DNA from: Sipunculus nudus
Taxonomy: Eukaryota > Annelida > Sipuncula > Golfingiida > Sipunculidae
NCBI GenBank assembly: GCA_026874595.1
Contig: CM049322.1
Span: forward strand, 36,577,840 to 36,641,839
DNA length: 64,000 nucleotides
Direction of reading: 5' to 3'
The notes below the pieces were generated by a model. It was given only the letters and a program-made list of their open reading frames with translations. It had not been told where the DNA came from and did not search any database. Positions 49,911-63,719 of the stretch are shown one piece after another. A program made the position numbers and the translations under genes. Numbering within the stretch: the stretch's first letter is position 1; each line of letters starts with the position of its first letter.

Positions 49911-51467
49911 AAGTCAAAAAAACAAAACAGAGAATGAGACGAATTTGCTTTGAGACTGATACCAACCAAACTTGGTCTCAGGATTGGTCTAAAGAACAGT
50001 CTAAAGACCTACATTACAAGGTCCTAAGTTTGTTATGATTATATGCATGTGTTAATGTCACATCAAACCTAACAACAGCCTAGAGGCACAAATAGGTCCC
50101 CCCATGCCATATGTTTAACTAGGAGAGTAGGGCATCAGTGATGGGGTGGATGGATGGACAGACGCGGACCATTTAAGTAGTGCTCCCTCCTTATGGCAGG
50201 AGATTAATAAATAATGTTAAAGTGCCAAGCTACATGCATGGACATCAGAAACCAGGAGGGGGGATTCATAATATTAAAAATCTCTTTCATACACTTGATT
50301 TGGGTTCACAGACATGTTCATGTCTCATCAATTACATTTTCACTACAAATTCCATTTTATTTTCATTACCGGTAGATAAGATTTCAGTGGCCAAAATTTT
50401 TAAAGTCCTGCTTCTAGATGATCAGTGAGGTTGCTAAACTGAGGCTCCATAAATTGATGTCATTGCATCAATGACCTAGATAGATGGCACTAACAACTGC
50501 TTCAGTGTCCACTTTACCAGTCAGTATGCCTTTTCAGGTATAATTACTGTATACCAGTGATTCCCTCAAATATAGCAGGAAATCCTAAAAGTAATTAATG
50601 GCTGAGAATAGATTGATGCACCATTATTTGACCAGTCTAGCTATCATGAGATCCAGCAGCTATACAGTCCACAAAATGGCAGTGCATGACACAATTTTCC
50701 GTTGTTACGAAATCTAGGTTGGCTAAACCTGTTGCTGATGTCAATATTAACCACCAAGGACTATCACATGAAGGAAATAGGAACATACATCACTGTCAAA
50801 TATCAGTTTTGTTACAAATCTGATATACTATGTTCACCTCGGCTTTAACTAGATATATACTATCCTTAGGGTGACAGCAGTTCCATGTTGACATCAGTTG
50901 AAAGTGGGACAACATTGGTTATGAGTTATAGACTATTCGGAAGCGACCAAATTGGGTTGACCTTAATACAGTATTCTTCTGCCATTGTATTTGTCTGAAG
51001 CGATTCATCTCTGTAAAGCGACACTGCTTGAAATGTCCCCGCTATTTATCTTGCGTTATTGAAAATCTACAGTGCTCCCGTTCTGTTGAATGATGTAGTG
51101 GCAAGTAATTGCTCCCCTGAGGAATTGCCTTGGGATTATCTTGTCTCCAAATTTCTGTTTGCGGTACAATAAGAATTATGACGGACTCTGCAGTATCAAT
51201 AGTTTCCAAGAAATACATGGTCAAGCCCTAGGTTTGCCAGCAACATGTTTTTTACCATTATGGATGATTCCGACTTGACTGGGACAGTTACTGCTGGATT
51301 ATTTTTCTTGTACTCTTAACAAATGGGATTCAAACATATATCTCTATATTGACTGCCATCACACTGCCAGAACAAGCACAAAATTCTACCAGCTTTTTTT
51401 TCTGAAATATTCTTTTTCTTTTCCCGTGGAAAGTTTTTCTTTTCTTTTTCTCAGAGTCTATCTAGGG

Positions 51468-51480
51468 TGTATATATATAA

Positions 51481-51521
<41 letters not shown>
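51468..51521. repeat. (TA)n(CA)n microsatellite
   Basis: An interrupted TA run followed by a short CA run. Confidence 0.93.
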
Positions 51522-51840
51522 CACCAGTATGGACTGCATTGCTGAATATCTATGGACATATAGGTGATACTGCGGCATCTGTCTAAAAAAGGGAAAAAAA
51601 ACAACATTAGAATTGTTTCTGTTCACAACAGGGTTGACAAACCTGTCAAAGTATAAAACGACAGTTATAATTATGGGCATGTGCCATAGTTAAAGGTATA
51701 GATCGTCACTGCTACTGTGACATTCCCCCTGTTATAAGTGATATGAGCTGACCAATGGGAGCACACTTTTTTTTCTCTTTTTTTGGATGAAGTCACCACC
51801 TCCATTTTTAATGCTCTTTTATCTACTGCTTAATATAAGT

Positions 51841-52109
51841 ATATGTTCATCTGCAGAGTTCTGTTTCTGTTTGGGACTAAGTGACAGGGCGGTAGCACTG
51901 GCTTCCTATCATACTATTATGTATCTTGGTGTCACCAAGGCCCTGTATCTACCGCACCTACAGGCCCTGGGTGTATAATAAACCCAATAACACCAAGGAA
52001 CCCCCCAAATATGCACTTGTTTGTGAAAATCTCACTGCCTTTGCAGAGATCTGTACTCACAACCTCATGGCTTTGAGTCGTCTGCTCTACCCCTGAGCCA
52101 CAGAATCCA
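51841..52109 (-). mobile_element. tRNA-derived SINE, family B copy 2
   Basis: On the minus strand it begins GATTCTGTGGCTCAGGGGTA, as in the 27313 copy. It shares GACTCAAAGCC, GTGAGATTTTCA, the G-rich tract followed by TTCCTTGGTGT, ATACACCCAGG, TATGATAGGAAG and ACTCTGCAGATG with it. It is about 100 bp shorter because of internal deletions. The B box is degraded. Confidence 0.72.
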
Positions 52110-52452
52110 GTGATGAGAGCGCACTTGATATTCTGCATTTCCTTGAGGTCTGACCTGACCGGCCAAAAGCTCTGTGGCACAAATGGAAAAACCAAAATAC
52201 TGATATTTGGAGAAATTCTCACAATTCAAATTGTTGTATGTTAATTGTATTTCACTAACTCTCATCTGTACATTCCTAGATTCATTTCAACCATCCATCT
52301 ATATATAAATGATAACAAGTGAATTACCATACTGCCACTGATGAATAACAATGTTTATGGCATTCATTAAGAATTACTGTAGATAACTCATCATTATAAT
52401 TTAGTTTTTGACTAAATAGGTTAATTTCCATTGTCATATGATTAAGTTTTCA

Positions 52453-52623
52453 TTAACCGCTGAAATCTACGAAAAGGTCAGACAAGAGCTCTTGATTACA
52501 GCGAGTTCCAAGTGTTTCCAGGAGTTCTGAAGGATTATGAGAAGCTGGCTCGTTCAAGGCTGGACTGGCCTGGTAGGTATGCTGGCTGTCCTGTCTGTGT
52601 GGGACAGTTGTAGGTTCTTCCAT
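52453..52623 (-). CDS. Candidate terminal exon, unrecognised
   Basis: A 56-codon frame on the minus strand starts directly after a possible acceptor (TATCACCAG) and ends at TAA. Its amino-acid content is polar and Ser/Pro/Gln/Glu-rich, ending in LLSDLFVDFSG, like a cytoplasmic tail. The base composition is more coding-like than its flanks. No polyadenylation signal is obvious within about 150 bp downstream. It lies 5' of the Ig2 exon on the same strand, so it cannot be the tail of that receptor; it would belong to another gene or be a chance frame. The plus strand over the same bases also has a shorter open frame. Confidence 0.22.
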   Translation of the reverse strand: MEEPTTVPHRQDSQHTYQASPALNEPASHNPSELLETLGTRCNQELLSDLFVDFSG

Positions 52624-52939
52624 CTGGTGATACATTAGATAACTAATTTAGATTCATCAGCATTTCTGACTGGTTAAATGAATCAGAGTCAGGTAGTCAG
52701 TACCACCTGTAATCACATAGCTGAACTAATGGTGTTTCAAATGATATCAGGATTTGACTTAGGTAAAGGTGTAATATCACTGACAATGTCAGTCTCACCT
52801 GACTTAATTTTAATTAAGACTTCCTGGTCTTTTGGGCCTGTTTATTCTTGTAGCTTTTCTCAGCTCCCTGGGAAGCATACAACCAAGTGATCACACACGG
52901 CTCAAGATAGATGGTTATTCATTCTATATTTGCCTGATG

Positions 52940-53105
52940 CCTATGTCTGACCAGTACCCATTGGCTCCTGGGTGAAGAGAGTGCACCTTGTGGTAAAGAC
53001 TTTGGCTGGGAGTCTTTGCACGGAAAGCTGCGAGTCAAATCAGGAATGCAAACCCACAACCTTGCGGTCACTAGTCCAGCACACTTAACTGTTTCCTCTC
53101 AACTA
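52940..53105 (-). mobile_element. tRNA-related SINE, family C (degraded)
   Basis: On the minus strand TAAGTGTGCTGGACTAGTGA leads to GGTTGTGGGTTTGCATTCC, resembling the A-to-B region of a tRNA-derived SINE head. Downstream lies TCACCCAGGAGCCAATGGGT followed by ACTGGTCA. A similar TCCAGGATTTAATGGGTACT block occurs alone near 14255-14300, suggesting a second fragment of the family. Confidence 0.45.
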
Positions 53106-53109
53106 GTAC

Positions 53110-56100
53110 CTTACAATTTCCTAATCACTCAAATTCTACTAAACATAGTCATAATGTTGTCAATACCTTTCTATATTTCAAAGTCATCAATATGATAAAA
53201 TCTAACCGCTTTTTTTTTCCCATCAGAAAATGATCATCTTGGAAATCAGGAGTGAGCTTCATAAGCTTTAAGTTGCTTGGACTCAATCCATTGATACTTG
53301 CTTATCTATATATACATACAAAGGATACCACTTGAATGTACTTACTATATATCGTATCAATAAATCATTTGAACAAAACTTATAACCATAATGCCATCTT
53401 GCTCCGTGCGGTTGGGGGCTCCTGAAGAATTTCCCTGCCAAACTAGGTTGGGGTATTCTGTCATCAGACATTCTTTGAACTTTAACATGTATCAAGGTTA
53501 AGAGAATGAGAGGGTAGAAAATAACCAATTCTTCAATCTGCCCTGATATTAAATTAATATTCAAATCTCGGGGATTCACCCCACTCACTTGACAGGGTGT
53601 TACTAGGAGCCACTGCAGAATATGTTGACTCACATCATTTGAGGAAAGATTAAATTACATTTTACATATGTTAGTGACAAGTATGAATACAAACAGTCCA
53701 AAGTAAGCTCAAACCTGAGAGAAAAATACACCAAGACTCTATAAATTCCCATTTCCTTGGCAAGGGCTCCGCCGTGGGATAATTTAAATACAATGAAACA
53801 CTTAAGTGTGAATTAATGCTTTGAGTTCACTTTAGGGTGGTCTTTGTAGACAGGTGGTCTGAATAGAGAGATGCTCTTTCTGACAGGTTTCACTCTACAT
53901 ATTTCAAAGAATTTTTTTAATTTCTAAGAAAAGTATGTGAATAAATATTTACTAATCAAGTTATTTCTCAAATATTTTGAGAATTTGTAAGAAAACCAAA
54001 TTGACAAGTGAACCCTGGATTATAAACATTTTTCTTAATAAATCTTGAACTGTCCAAGTGACAGCAGATAATGTAACAGGAAAAGTATACTATCATCTTG
54101 TACGTGGGTTTATAAATTAGTAGACAGCCATACTGATATGAAGTTGATTAATGGCTGCATGTCAAATAAATCAATTCCTCAGCTAATACATCAATAATAG
54201 GGCTGCATATGTTTCAATGATGATTTTACATGTTTGCAGTATAAATGAAAATAATCTACTGTATGCTCACGCAATTATTAAACATAGAGTTTGGGTTTCA
54301 TATATAGTAAACATGCCTGCCACCAGATGGCAGCTAAGTCTAAGCTAACATACAGTAGCTCATTGACCAAATTGCACATAAATACTTCGAGCAAGGAGGA
54401 AATGTTCTCACCCATGTCTCTTTGTTGGCTGGCTTGTCCATAAGCAGAATAACCCCAAACCACTCAACTTAAAAAATGCCTGTGTAGGGTGGAAGACTAG
54501 TAATAAGATTTCCATTAATTAAATTTGTATCCCAGAAAAAGAGGCTTAACCAGTGTAGAATCTAGAGGCCTTGTTAATTGTTAACAACTGAATTACACCC
54601 CCACAGACTGCAACCTGCTGCCACCTGTTTACCTCCCTTGACACTGAAGCATCAAGGATTTTTGTAACACAGTTTTGTGACACAGATTTAAGGAATAAAT
54701 TTGTATCATTTACACAGAATTTTCAACAAAATAAATATGGGCTTATCCAGATTTTGAGATTACAGAATCACAGGTTACAATATGATTTAGGTTTTTATTT
54801 ATTTCAAGTAAACAGAGTAAGACAGAAAAAAAAATTTCAGAAAATACAATTTCATAAAATAGTATCTTTAAATTAATATATTTACTGAATACCGTAATTT
54901 ATGTTTAATTGAAAATGGTAAATATATATTTACATTGGTGTTTATCCGTGCTATTCTTTTCTACGACATGTATATCCTTTAACTTAATTTACCACATATT
55001 GGCAGAAAGCAATGATAAACTTGTGTATTTTTTTTTAACTTATGTTATTTGTACTACGGGCCATTAAGGCCTTTCTACAACAAATCTTTGTTGTTGTTGT
55101 AACACAGTAGCTATCAATTTTGGTGCAGATTTTGATAATGGAGTAGATTCAGTATGATTGTTTTACCTTGGCAGAGGTTTTTCCTTATTGAATACCCTTA
55201 AAGTATTTGATGAAACTTCCATCTAACTTCCATTCTGGTTTCCTGTCACTACTGTGGCTTACTTGAAATTCATGGGATTTAAATTTCACGATTTTCACTT
55301 TTACATGTTTTGCTAGGGTTCCATTTTTGTGATCTCACAATACAAAAAATCTGGACATTATGGTGAATAAATTATATCAACTATTATGTGCACAGAATCT
55401 TATTTTTTTTTAAAATTGGTTAGTTAATTGTAGACAATTTGAAAGATCTTTTATCATTTAGAATATCAATCTTTGAATATACATGATCTACTTTAATTCA
55501 TCTCTTATATACAGTTTTATTTTTGTGATAATCCGCTTTTCACAAATATCGCTAATTTTGAAATCTTGTCTTCTTGTCTTGTCCCAAGATGCTTTATTCT
55601 AATTCACACTGCTGTGGATTCCCCAACAAATTGTCTCCTAGCTCGTGAGTCCTGTGCTCTACCCCATAACTGTAGATGCTGGTCTGAGATAAGAAGTATT
55701 AATCATGTACGTTTATTTCCCTTTTTTTACTGTTCTGCCATGAGAAACAATTTTTGTTAGTTTTTTCTGTGTTGAAGTATTGGATAACAGCAAAAGTGGA
55801 ATGTAGCAAGTATAGTTATTTTACAATAATCATTGAAAAAAACAGGAGTATACATTAACATGGTTAATCTGGTTAAGGCAATATATAATAAGGTACTACT
55901 GCACATATAGATATATAGATATTTTTTTTTTTCAAAGAAGGAAAAATTGGCCTGAGCACCATAGTTGAGGAAGTCAGGGACCCCCACCCAAGCACTCCTC
56001 CAGGAGTGATAAATATGATATCTAAGTGAATGTTTAATTATTATCTATTTACTTTTAGGCCAAATGATAAGGAGAAATTCTGAGGAGATCGAGATGCAAA

Positions 56101-57278
56101 ACTAAGGTCTATAAATAGCTGAGGTCTATAAATATTAAAATGGATGCAAGGTATAAGATCAAGCTGTTTGAAAAGACTGCTTGCATGTTTAGTTGATGTG
56201 ATGTTAGTCTCTTTCTACATAGGATGTGGTAGGATTATGTCTAGAGGGGAAACAAATTTATTTTTGGCTATTGTAAGCTTGTGGTAATTTGTTAAGATCT
56301 GTATTGAGTTCAGTATGTTATTAAAGATCTTAATAATATCTGTTATATATTAGGATATATATAATTGAATTATTTTATATAACCTCACCATAGTTAATAA
56401 AGTTATTATCACTAAAATAATGATGCACCTCTCATGTTGAGTGTTTTAAAGAAGTGACAGGAACAAAGTCACGAGTTCCCCTTGGAGGGTTATAATTTTT
56501 TTTTATGCCAGGTCTTCTGTAGGTCAGGCCACAAATCTACATTACAATTCATGGTCTCCTGTCTGGTTCTGGCACGTTAATATAGCTGTTACCGTCTGCT
56601 TCTCACAGCTCCGGTTCCAGATCAAAAACACCCTTGTCACTGTTAGCACCGACTACAAGCCGTGACATTCCGATGAGGAGATGTCTCGCAAATTCCCCGA
56701 GATTTTCATTTCCGTTCCCCGGGTGTAAGAGATTTGTTCACCAATAGGTTGACCTTATGCTGCATACTTTGAAGTGATCACAACCAGACTCTAATGCTGC
56801 CCACTTGGTTTTCGACTCCATCAAAGATGATGTCTGCTTCATGGTTTTTTCTTCTTTTTTTTTTTCCACCAGCATCTGATGCTGCCAGTTTAATATATTT
56901 GAAGACAGAACCAGAGTTTATTTTTTTTCTTTTTCTAATTCTTTGCTGCTGATTTATCTTTTTTTTTTGTCCTGTAAGACAACCAAATCTTCCCTCCCAC
57001 ATAACATCCTATACCATGGGTCTGACAAATTTTACTACATTTCTTTTGATTTTATTCTTTTAATAATTTACTAAGGATAGGTCCTAGGCCTGTCAGTGGT
57101 GTATATGCCATCTATATTAAATGAGGCTGATACTAACGATGACAATAACCATGCATAGGATAAGAATAATACATAAGTTGCCTTTCCATACATACTGGTA
57201 TCTGACTGTGCGGACACCACACTGGTCCCCGCATACAGAAAGACCCTTTCCATATGTGCGGATTTATGAGCAGATTTC
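53110..57278. other. Non-coding
   Basis: Plain AT-rich DNA. 56520-56760 is more CpG-rich and complex than its surroundings, but I see no coding frame in it. Confidence 0.5.
55600..55700 (-). mobile_element. Possible diverged SINE head
   Basis: The minus strand contains GGGGTAGAGCACAGGACTCA, which matches the head of the family B SINE at 27313, then a recognisable but decayed continuation. No body sequence is evident. Confidence 0.3.
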
Positions 57279-57281
57279 TAA

Positions 57282-57587
57282 GGCCAAAATAAAAAAAAGG
57301 TATGGTTCTCAGGCAGTTTTTTTCAGAAATCAGTGCGGGCGGGCTTTTTTTTTATTTTAAATTTTTTGGTATGTTTCGATAAAAGTGTCAAAATATAAAG
57401 GAAAAGCATGAAAATAACAGTTTTATTTTGCTAAATAAGTAAAAGCACTACAAAACAAAGTAAATTGTATGATTTTATCTTCTTGAAAGAAATGTCGGAA
57501 AGAAAATCAAAATAAAAATATTTGATGTGGGGGTTTAAAATTGATGCGGGCGGTGCCTGAGAACCATACCTTTAATTTTTTTTGGCC
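57282..57587. mobile_element. MITE family A copy 2
   Basis: This is the same element as at 31694, in the same orientation and 306 bp long. The left end is GGCCAAAATAAAAAAAAGGT and the right end is its inverted counterpart, ACCTTTAATTTTTTTTGGCC. TAA is duplicated at 57279-57281 and 57588-57590. The TGGTTCTCAGGCA part of the terminal repeat is kept on both sides. Confidence 0.85.
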
Positions 57588-58350
57588 TAAGGTTTTTGGC
57601 TTAGTTTTTTAATAGAAAAATGCAGATTATCTTTGGGGAAAATGGTATGTCTTAATTTAAACCATATTTCAGGTTTTATGAGCAATTGGTTTTGGGAATA
57701 ATCCACGTAATAATCCAAGTCATAATCCATTTCAATTCTTTAAAAATATCAGACTTTTACATAAGATGGGATATGACAATGTATTGAATGAGGATAACAT
57801 ATCCAGTTAAATTAACCATACAATTAAAATTACATTTTACTATGTGTTCTGACTACTTGTGGAATTATCCACAAGTCAAAACAGGTCATTATAAGACATT
57901 AGAGGGAAGGTTGAGGTTCCATCAAGAATCATCATTCTGCGTACCGGTTGTGACCAAACTGAGGACCATTTGATCCCGAGGTCAATCTTTAGATTGCATC
58001 CTGCTCCTCTTTATTTCATAATTATAAACCTTTTAGTAAAATTTCTTCAAGTTATATTCAGGTTTTTACAAAATTATGACTTTCTGATGTGTGTTCAAGA
58101 TTTTTATTTTTATTAGAAAATTGCATAATTCAAAATATCAATCATAATTATTGAAAGTAGTACCTCGGTTGCTAAGCAGTGCCACCTGTTGCTCAGTGTA
58201 GAAAAAAAACATGGTTGTAAACATTAATTGTTCTTCTTTAATCAATATGGTTGGGTAATTTTTGTGTAATCTTTCAAACAAACAGGTGTAAAAACATAAC
58301 CTGCTTGGCTGCAGTATAAATAATGAAATGTGTGGGGTGGATTTACCACT

Positions 58351-58422
58351 GTAGGGAGAGAGAGAGGGAGGGAGGGAGAGAAAGAACAAAGAAAGAGAGA
58401 GAAAGAAAGAGAGAGAGAAAGT
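58351..58422. repeat. Purine (GA/GAAA/GGGA) repeat
   Basis: A continuous purine-only strand of mixed GAGA, GGGA and GAAA units. The Arg-Glu and Ser-Leu-rich frames over it are artefacts. Confidence 0.9.
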
Positions 58423-59147
58423 GAGAAATATTTTATTCAACCTAAAAATAATGTACCTATAAAAATATATTCAACCTGTCATTTTTTTTTTAATATTATG
58501 TCTGGAGACTGTTCTTAAGGATTTTAATCTGCTTACGCTACAGCCACCTGTGACACATGGAGAAATTGTACATTATATGGAGTTTAAGTATTATACATTT
58601 GAGATTATATATATGATTTAATGAGGAAATTGGTGAGAAACTGGGTTATGTATGTGTGACTTTGAATGGTAAATACTGAAAAATTATGCTGGATCAGTAA
58701 ATATTCAGTTGTTGCAGTAAGGATCGCTGTGCAAGCTTACACAAAATTTGGCATCCTGAAACATGAGGGCTCTTGCTTTATTAACCATCAAATATTTACA
58801 TGGAGCAATGTTCATTAACTATATAGAAAATTAACTTCATATATGATAAAAGTACAATTTCCTTTTTGTTCTAAAAAGTTATGTTCTAGAACTTAAATAT
58901 ATAGTTAATCACTGCATTTTTTTCCAAAAGATGGGGCTTTAACCTAAAAATATGACCAACAAGTGACCCAAGGGTCATGACGCTCAGCTGACTGGAAAGA
59001 GATTCGCCAAAGGAAATTTTATCATCTGAATGGTTGTATATACCCATTCAACTGAAGCATCAAACAGATTAACCAACAGGCCAAGATTGTGACTGTATTT
59101 ATATATCTCAAAAATAGAGAAAAAAAATGCATACACTTAAAAAAAAA

Positions 59148-60440
59148 TACAGGTGGTTCCACCGGTCTGCAGAAACTAATAAAAACACTTAATGGTCAAT
59201 ATCCATGCAAAGAATCATGGTGATCTCTGGATTAGTTGTTCAGATACTTCAGCTTTTGTATCAAATTTTCCATTATTCTGAAGTCCTATATCTTGAAGGA
59301 TATGGGTAACAGAGACCTAATTTCAGGTTTTCATAGACACTTTTCATGGGTCTCCCTGTGTATTAAGAATGAAGATTCTAGGTCCACTCTTTACGATTTG
59401 TACCCTGTTGACAGATAACTACATCCTTAAAGGTCTAAAAAAAAAGAGAAAAAAAATTGTAAAAATTTGAAAAAATACAGGTGGCACCACCTGTCTACAG
59501 GAACTGATGGAACACCTCTTGATCAATATGTATGTCAAAAATCATGACCATCAGTGTTGTAGTTATTGAGATGTTGCAATTTGTTTTTATCAAATTTTCC
59601 ATTATTCTGGGGGGTAATTGGGAGCCCAACAGCTCAAAGGATATGGGTAACAGAGACCTTATTTCAGGTTTCCATGGAAACTTTTCATAGGTCTCTCCCT
59701 CTGTGAGGAATGAAGATTCTAGGTCCAGTCTTTACAATTTGTGCCCTGTTGACAGAATTTCACAGTTTTAAAGGTCTCAAAAATAGAAAAAACAATTCGT
59801 AAAAAATAGAAAAATACAGGTGGTGCCACCAGTCTGCAGACACTGATGAAACATCTCATGATCAATATGTATGCAAAAAATAATGACCATCAGTTATGTA
59901 GTAAATGAGATATTGAAGTTTTTGTATGAAATTTTTTACTATTCTGGGGGGTACTTTGGGGCCCAATAGCTCTAAGGATATGGGTAACAGAGACCTAATT
60001 TCTGGTTTCCATGGATACTTATCATAGGTCTCTCAGTGTGTCAAGAATTAAGGTTCTAGGTCAAGTCTTTACGATTTGTGCCCTGTTAACAGATGTTCAC
60101 ATTTTTAAAGGTCTCAAAAATAGAGAAAAAAATTCGTAAAAAATTGAAAAATACAGGTGGCGCTACCAATCTGCAGGAACTGATCCAACTTCTCATGATC
60201 AATATGTATGCAAAAAATCATGACCATCAGTGATGTAGTTAATGAGATATTGAAGTTTTTGTATGAAATTTTTTAATATTCTGGGGGGTACTTTGGGGCC
60301 CCATAGCTAGAAGGATATGGGTAACAGAGACCTAATTTCTGGTTTCCAAGGAGATTTTTTATGGACCTCTCAGAATCTAAAGATACAAGATTCTAGGTCC
60401 AGCGGTTACGATTTGTGCCTGGTTAACGGACAGAAGGACG
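59148..60440. repeat. Tandem array of four units, about 328-339 bp
   Basis: Units start with TACAGGTGG at 59148, 59476, 59815 and 60152. Each contains, in order, CATGATCAATATGTATG, TTCTGGGGGGTA (absent in the first), AAGGATATGGGTAACAGAGA, TCTAGGTCCA and TTTACGATTTGTGCCCTG. The first unit is the most diverged. The last unit runs into a GACGGACA microsatellite. Confidence 0.88.
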
Positions 60441-60482
60441 GACGGACAGAGGGACGGCACGACGGACAGACAGACGGACGTC
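60426..60482. repeat. (GACGGACA)n-type microsatellite tail
   Basis: Degenerate GGACAGAAGGACGGACGGAC repeats close the fourth tandem unit and are followed by CAGTCAGCTGAGCTAAAAAC (60520-60539). Confidence 0.9.
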
Positions 60483-60539
60483 GGACAAAGAGTGATCGCT
60501 ATAGCTCAGATGACTTACAGTCAGCTGAGCTAAAAACCA

Positions 60540-63500
60540 GGTTGACAAAGGGTAGTAAAATAGGGTATCATTGTTGACGGTTGTGGCATTGCTATTCTCA
60601 TTCCAGTTTTTAATATCTTCCCTTGAGGACATAATTGGCAGGCTTAAAGACCATATGACACCCATAAACACTAGTTAGGGGACAGATTAAGCTTCATCTG
60701 TACTGCTTGCAAGATAGAGAGGGTTTTTATTATTGGAAGATTGAGCTGACACTGGTGATGTTTGAAACCCAGGTCCCCAAGGTATCCCCTGGATTTTTTT
60801 GTCTGTGTACTTCTAGGTCCTTCCTATGATATGTTCAACTAGCAGAGACTAAGATAAATATATGATTACCAATTTTTTTATTTTTATAGTTCAATTGTCA
60901 ACCAGATTGCTTGGAGATTACACACTAACAGTATTACAGTACAGTTATTCCAATTTTCCTGTCCATCTAATTTTCATTATATTTACATAAATTTTATTAT
61001 TTAGCACATGATTTCAACAGCCAACACAGGAAGTAAATAATATGGAAATTTATAATCATTTAAGAAAGTATGAGATAAATATATTTATTGTTGATAGTGC
61101 TGACTTGTCTCTGAAGAGTGGTCAAATGTGATTGTGTTCCTATGGAGCATTCTTGCTCATTTATCCCTGTGTAATTAAAAGACATGTAGCACAAAACTGA
61201 AGTCACAAGAATGTACCAATTGCAAACTACCATTGTGACATCATCATTTTGTAATGAAAACAGATCTGGTTTCAGTCCGTCAGATTAAGCTGCCAATGAA
61301 ATGTCACAACACAATGCACTAATTTGCCATATTTCATTTTTATTCTTTATTTAAAAATCGTCAGGGAGAATATTACTTGGTGGCCAGTTAATCATCTCAC
61401 TTTTATTTTCTGTTGCTGGGTTGTTAAGATAATTAAGATTTAGTGCATGTTACAATAATTACAGGAATAGCGGTCTTTGAACAGTCTAAGGTATGTGAGC
61501 CAACATGAATGAACTGTTCTAATTTTTTCCTTAATTCTACCAAAACTTGCGCTCTGGGACTTCTAAGCTTATATATATTCTGAATTATATATATTGTGAA
61601 AGCAATAAGAATATCTGAGCTATACACTAGGGATGATAAGACAATTCATATTTCTCTTAAGACAGGTAAATTATAAGCGCAAATAACAGTAATCATGTTT
61701 ATGTCTTTTGTGCTGCTTTATATCATCCTTTTCTAATTTGTTAAAAAAGTGATACAATTGAGCCACTCTGGTATCAACCGTTATCATATGGGACAAACAG
61801 AATTCTGCTACAATCCTTAAGTGCACTCAGGACTTAAAAGCTTATCCAGCCACTTGGTTGACTCAGTTGTGTCCTGCAATAACAAATGTACAAGGATTAT
61901 TAACCATTTCCTAATTGCTGACTTGACTAATTCCTGAAGGATCAATGCAAAGACCCACAGTAATGACCACTTCAGTACGTAGGGACCGGCTTGTCTATGC
62001 AGCTTGACCACTTGGCATTCCTTTATATTCAAATTTGATTATAGATCGACAGTCTCGCTAAATGGCACATCAGATCTCCAACAGTCTAATGTACACATAG
62101 TGGGCTTGATTAGCCAGAGCCCTTCAGGGTACAACCTGTTTCAACGTCCTGCAGTTGATTAGACAATTCAGACAGATGATCAAATGATAACGAGGCTCCA
62201 CTTGATGTCAAAATGAATGAAGCTCATTTGGATCACTGAGCAGAATTTTGCAGACATCTAGGTACCTTTTAACGCCAACTTTACGGTAAATGCATGCTAA
62301 TATCTCCAAGGACACCGTAAAAGTTGATACTTCATAGCTTAATGGTCACTTACTGGATGGGGAACTGTGGAAAGCTCTCTCAGAATCAGAGTGATGATTT
62401 AACAGAATGATGAAGTTCAGAGCCATTTTTTCCAAACTGTTCTGGCTGGTTTGAACAAAACTTGGTTGACTTTGCTAGTCTGCCAACTTTCATGCCTCGA
62501 TCAGAACTTGATTTGGCATAGAGTGCCATGGCTTCAAATGGTTTGAGAGAATTCACAGAACCGTAACCTAGTTTGATCTAATATTGTGACAAAGCATCTA
62601 TTCTACTTAGTCTATATGTATAGTTCTTTATTGCATTTCTTATTATGAGAGTTTTGCTGACCAGCTTCAGGCATCTTTGTAATACTAGGTTGAACAAAGT
62701 TGGCTCGTTTTAGCTTAATGTAATTTATAATGGTGCTCGCAGGCTCTGTTGAACTTGAACCTGTTTCAGCTGGCAGTGGCTTGGCAGCAGACACATATTC
62801 CTCTAGAGAATGAGTACCTTATGTTTGTGAGCTAATTTTTAAGAATCATTAGGTCCCGGCCAGCATAGTTCAATTCAAATTAGAATTGCTCAAAGCTCAC
62901 CATAACTGTTGGACTCATGGTCTTGTGTATAATGCAAAATCACATGGACAACACTATAAGAAAGAACTTTTTTTTTATCTAGGCCACCTTTCAAGAAAGA
63001 GCAGATTTCCACCAATGCAAGATTTTCTACCCATATGCATGCAGGTTAATTACAAAAGTCAATAAACTCATTCTTTCCCAAAAGGACCAAATCCACTGAA
63101 TTATGTCAGCATTCAAATGTCTGCATATGGGAAACTGCTATTGAAAAGATGTAAAAAGTAAGTGATAGCAATCTTCACCATTGCCATTACGATATAACTA
63201 CATATGGATATATAGTTCTCTATGGTCCAATCTAACACCAAGTTATATGCGGTTTCAGCTAGACTTTTAATCTAAAAGGGTTATTTATATGACTAGGCCT
63301 TCTGTTGGCCTTATAATAATATGTCTTGTTTGATAGGTGGCAGCACCTACCTATATGTCAGCTAAGTTGTATTAATTATCATCACATCATCAAGATCACC
63401 TTCAAAATTCAATTTACTGTCTTCCGCCACATATAATCCACATTTATAGTCACAAATTCTAAACTAAAACCTTGGTGCATATTAAACATGGAGGTATAAT

Positions 63501-63719
63501 TTCCCAACTATTTTTGGTGCATTAAACATTGTTTGGAAGGCTGAAAGACCAAAAAAGACCAAAATATGAGCTGGTGTTGAGCAACGATAAAGGAATTTTA
63601 AGAAAATGAACTGTATTTGTTTAATTTTCAAATAGATAACATAAAGTTTGATCTTATTTATTGCTTTCATTTCAAAATACTTCATATATAACTTTAACAT
63701 GGATAGCAAACCTAGAGAA
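60540..63719. other. Non-coding
   Basis: No gene recognised. The block at 61860-62540 is listed separately; the rest is unremarkable. Confidence 0.5.
61860..62540. promoter_or_regulatory. Candidate non-coding regulatory block
   Basis: A stretch without repeats or coding has balanced composition, GATTAG words (about 62110 and 62157) and an octamer-like ATGCTAAT at about 62293. No function is shown by sequence. Confidence 0.2.
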
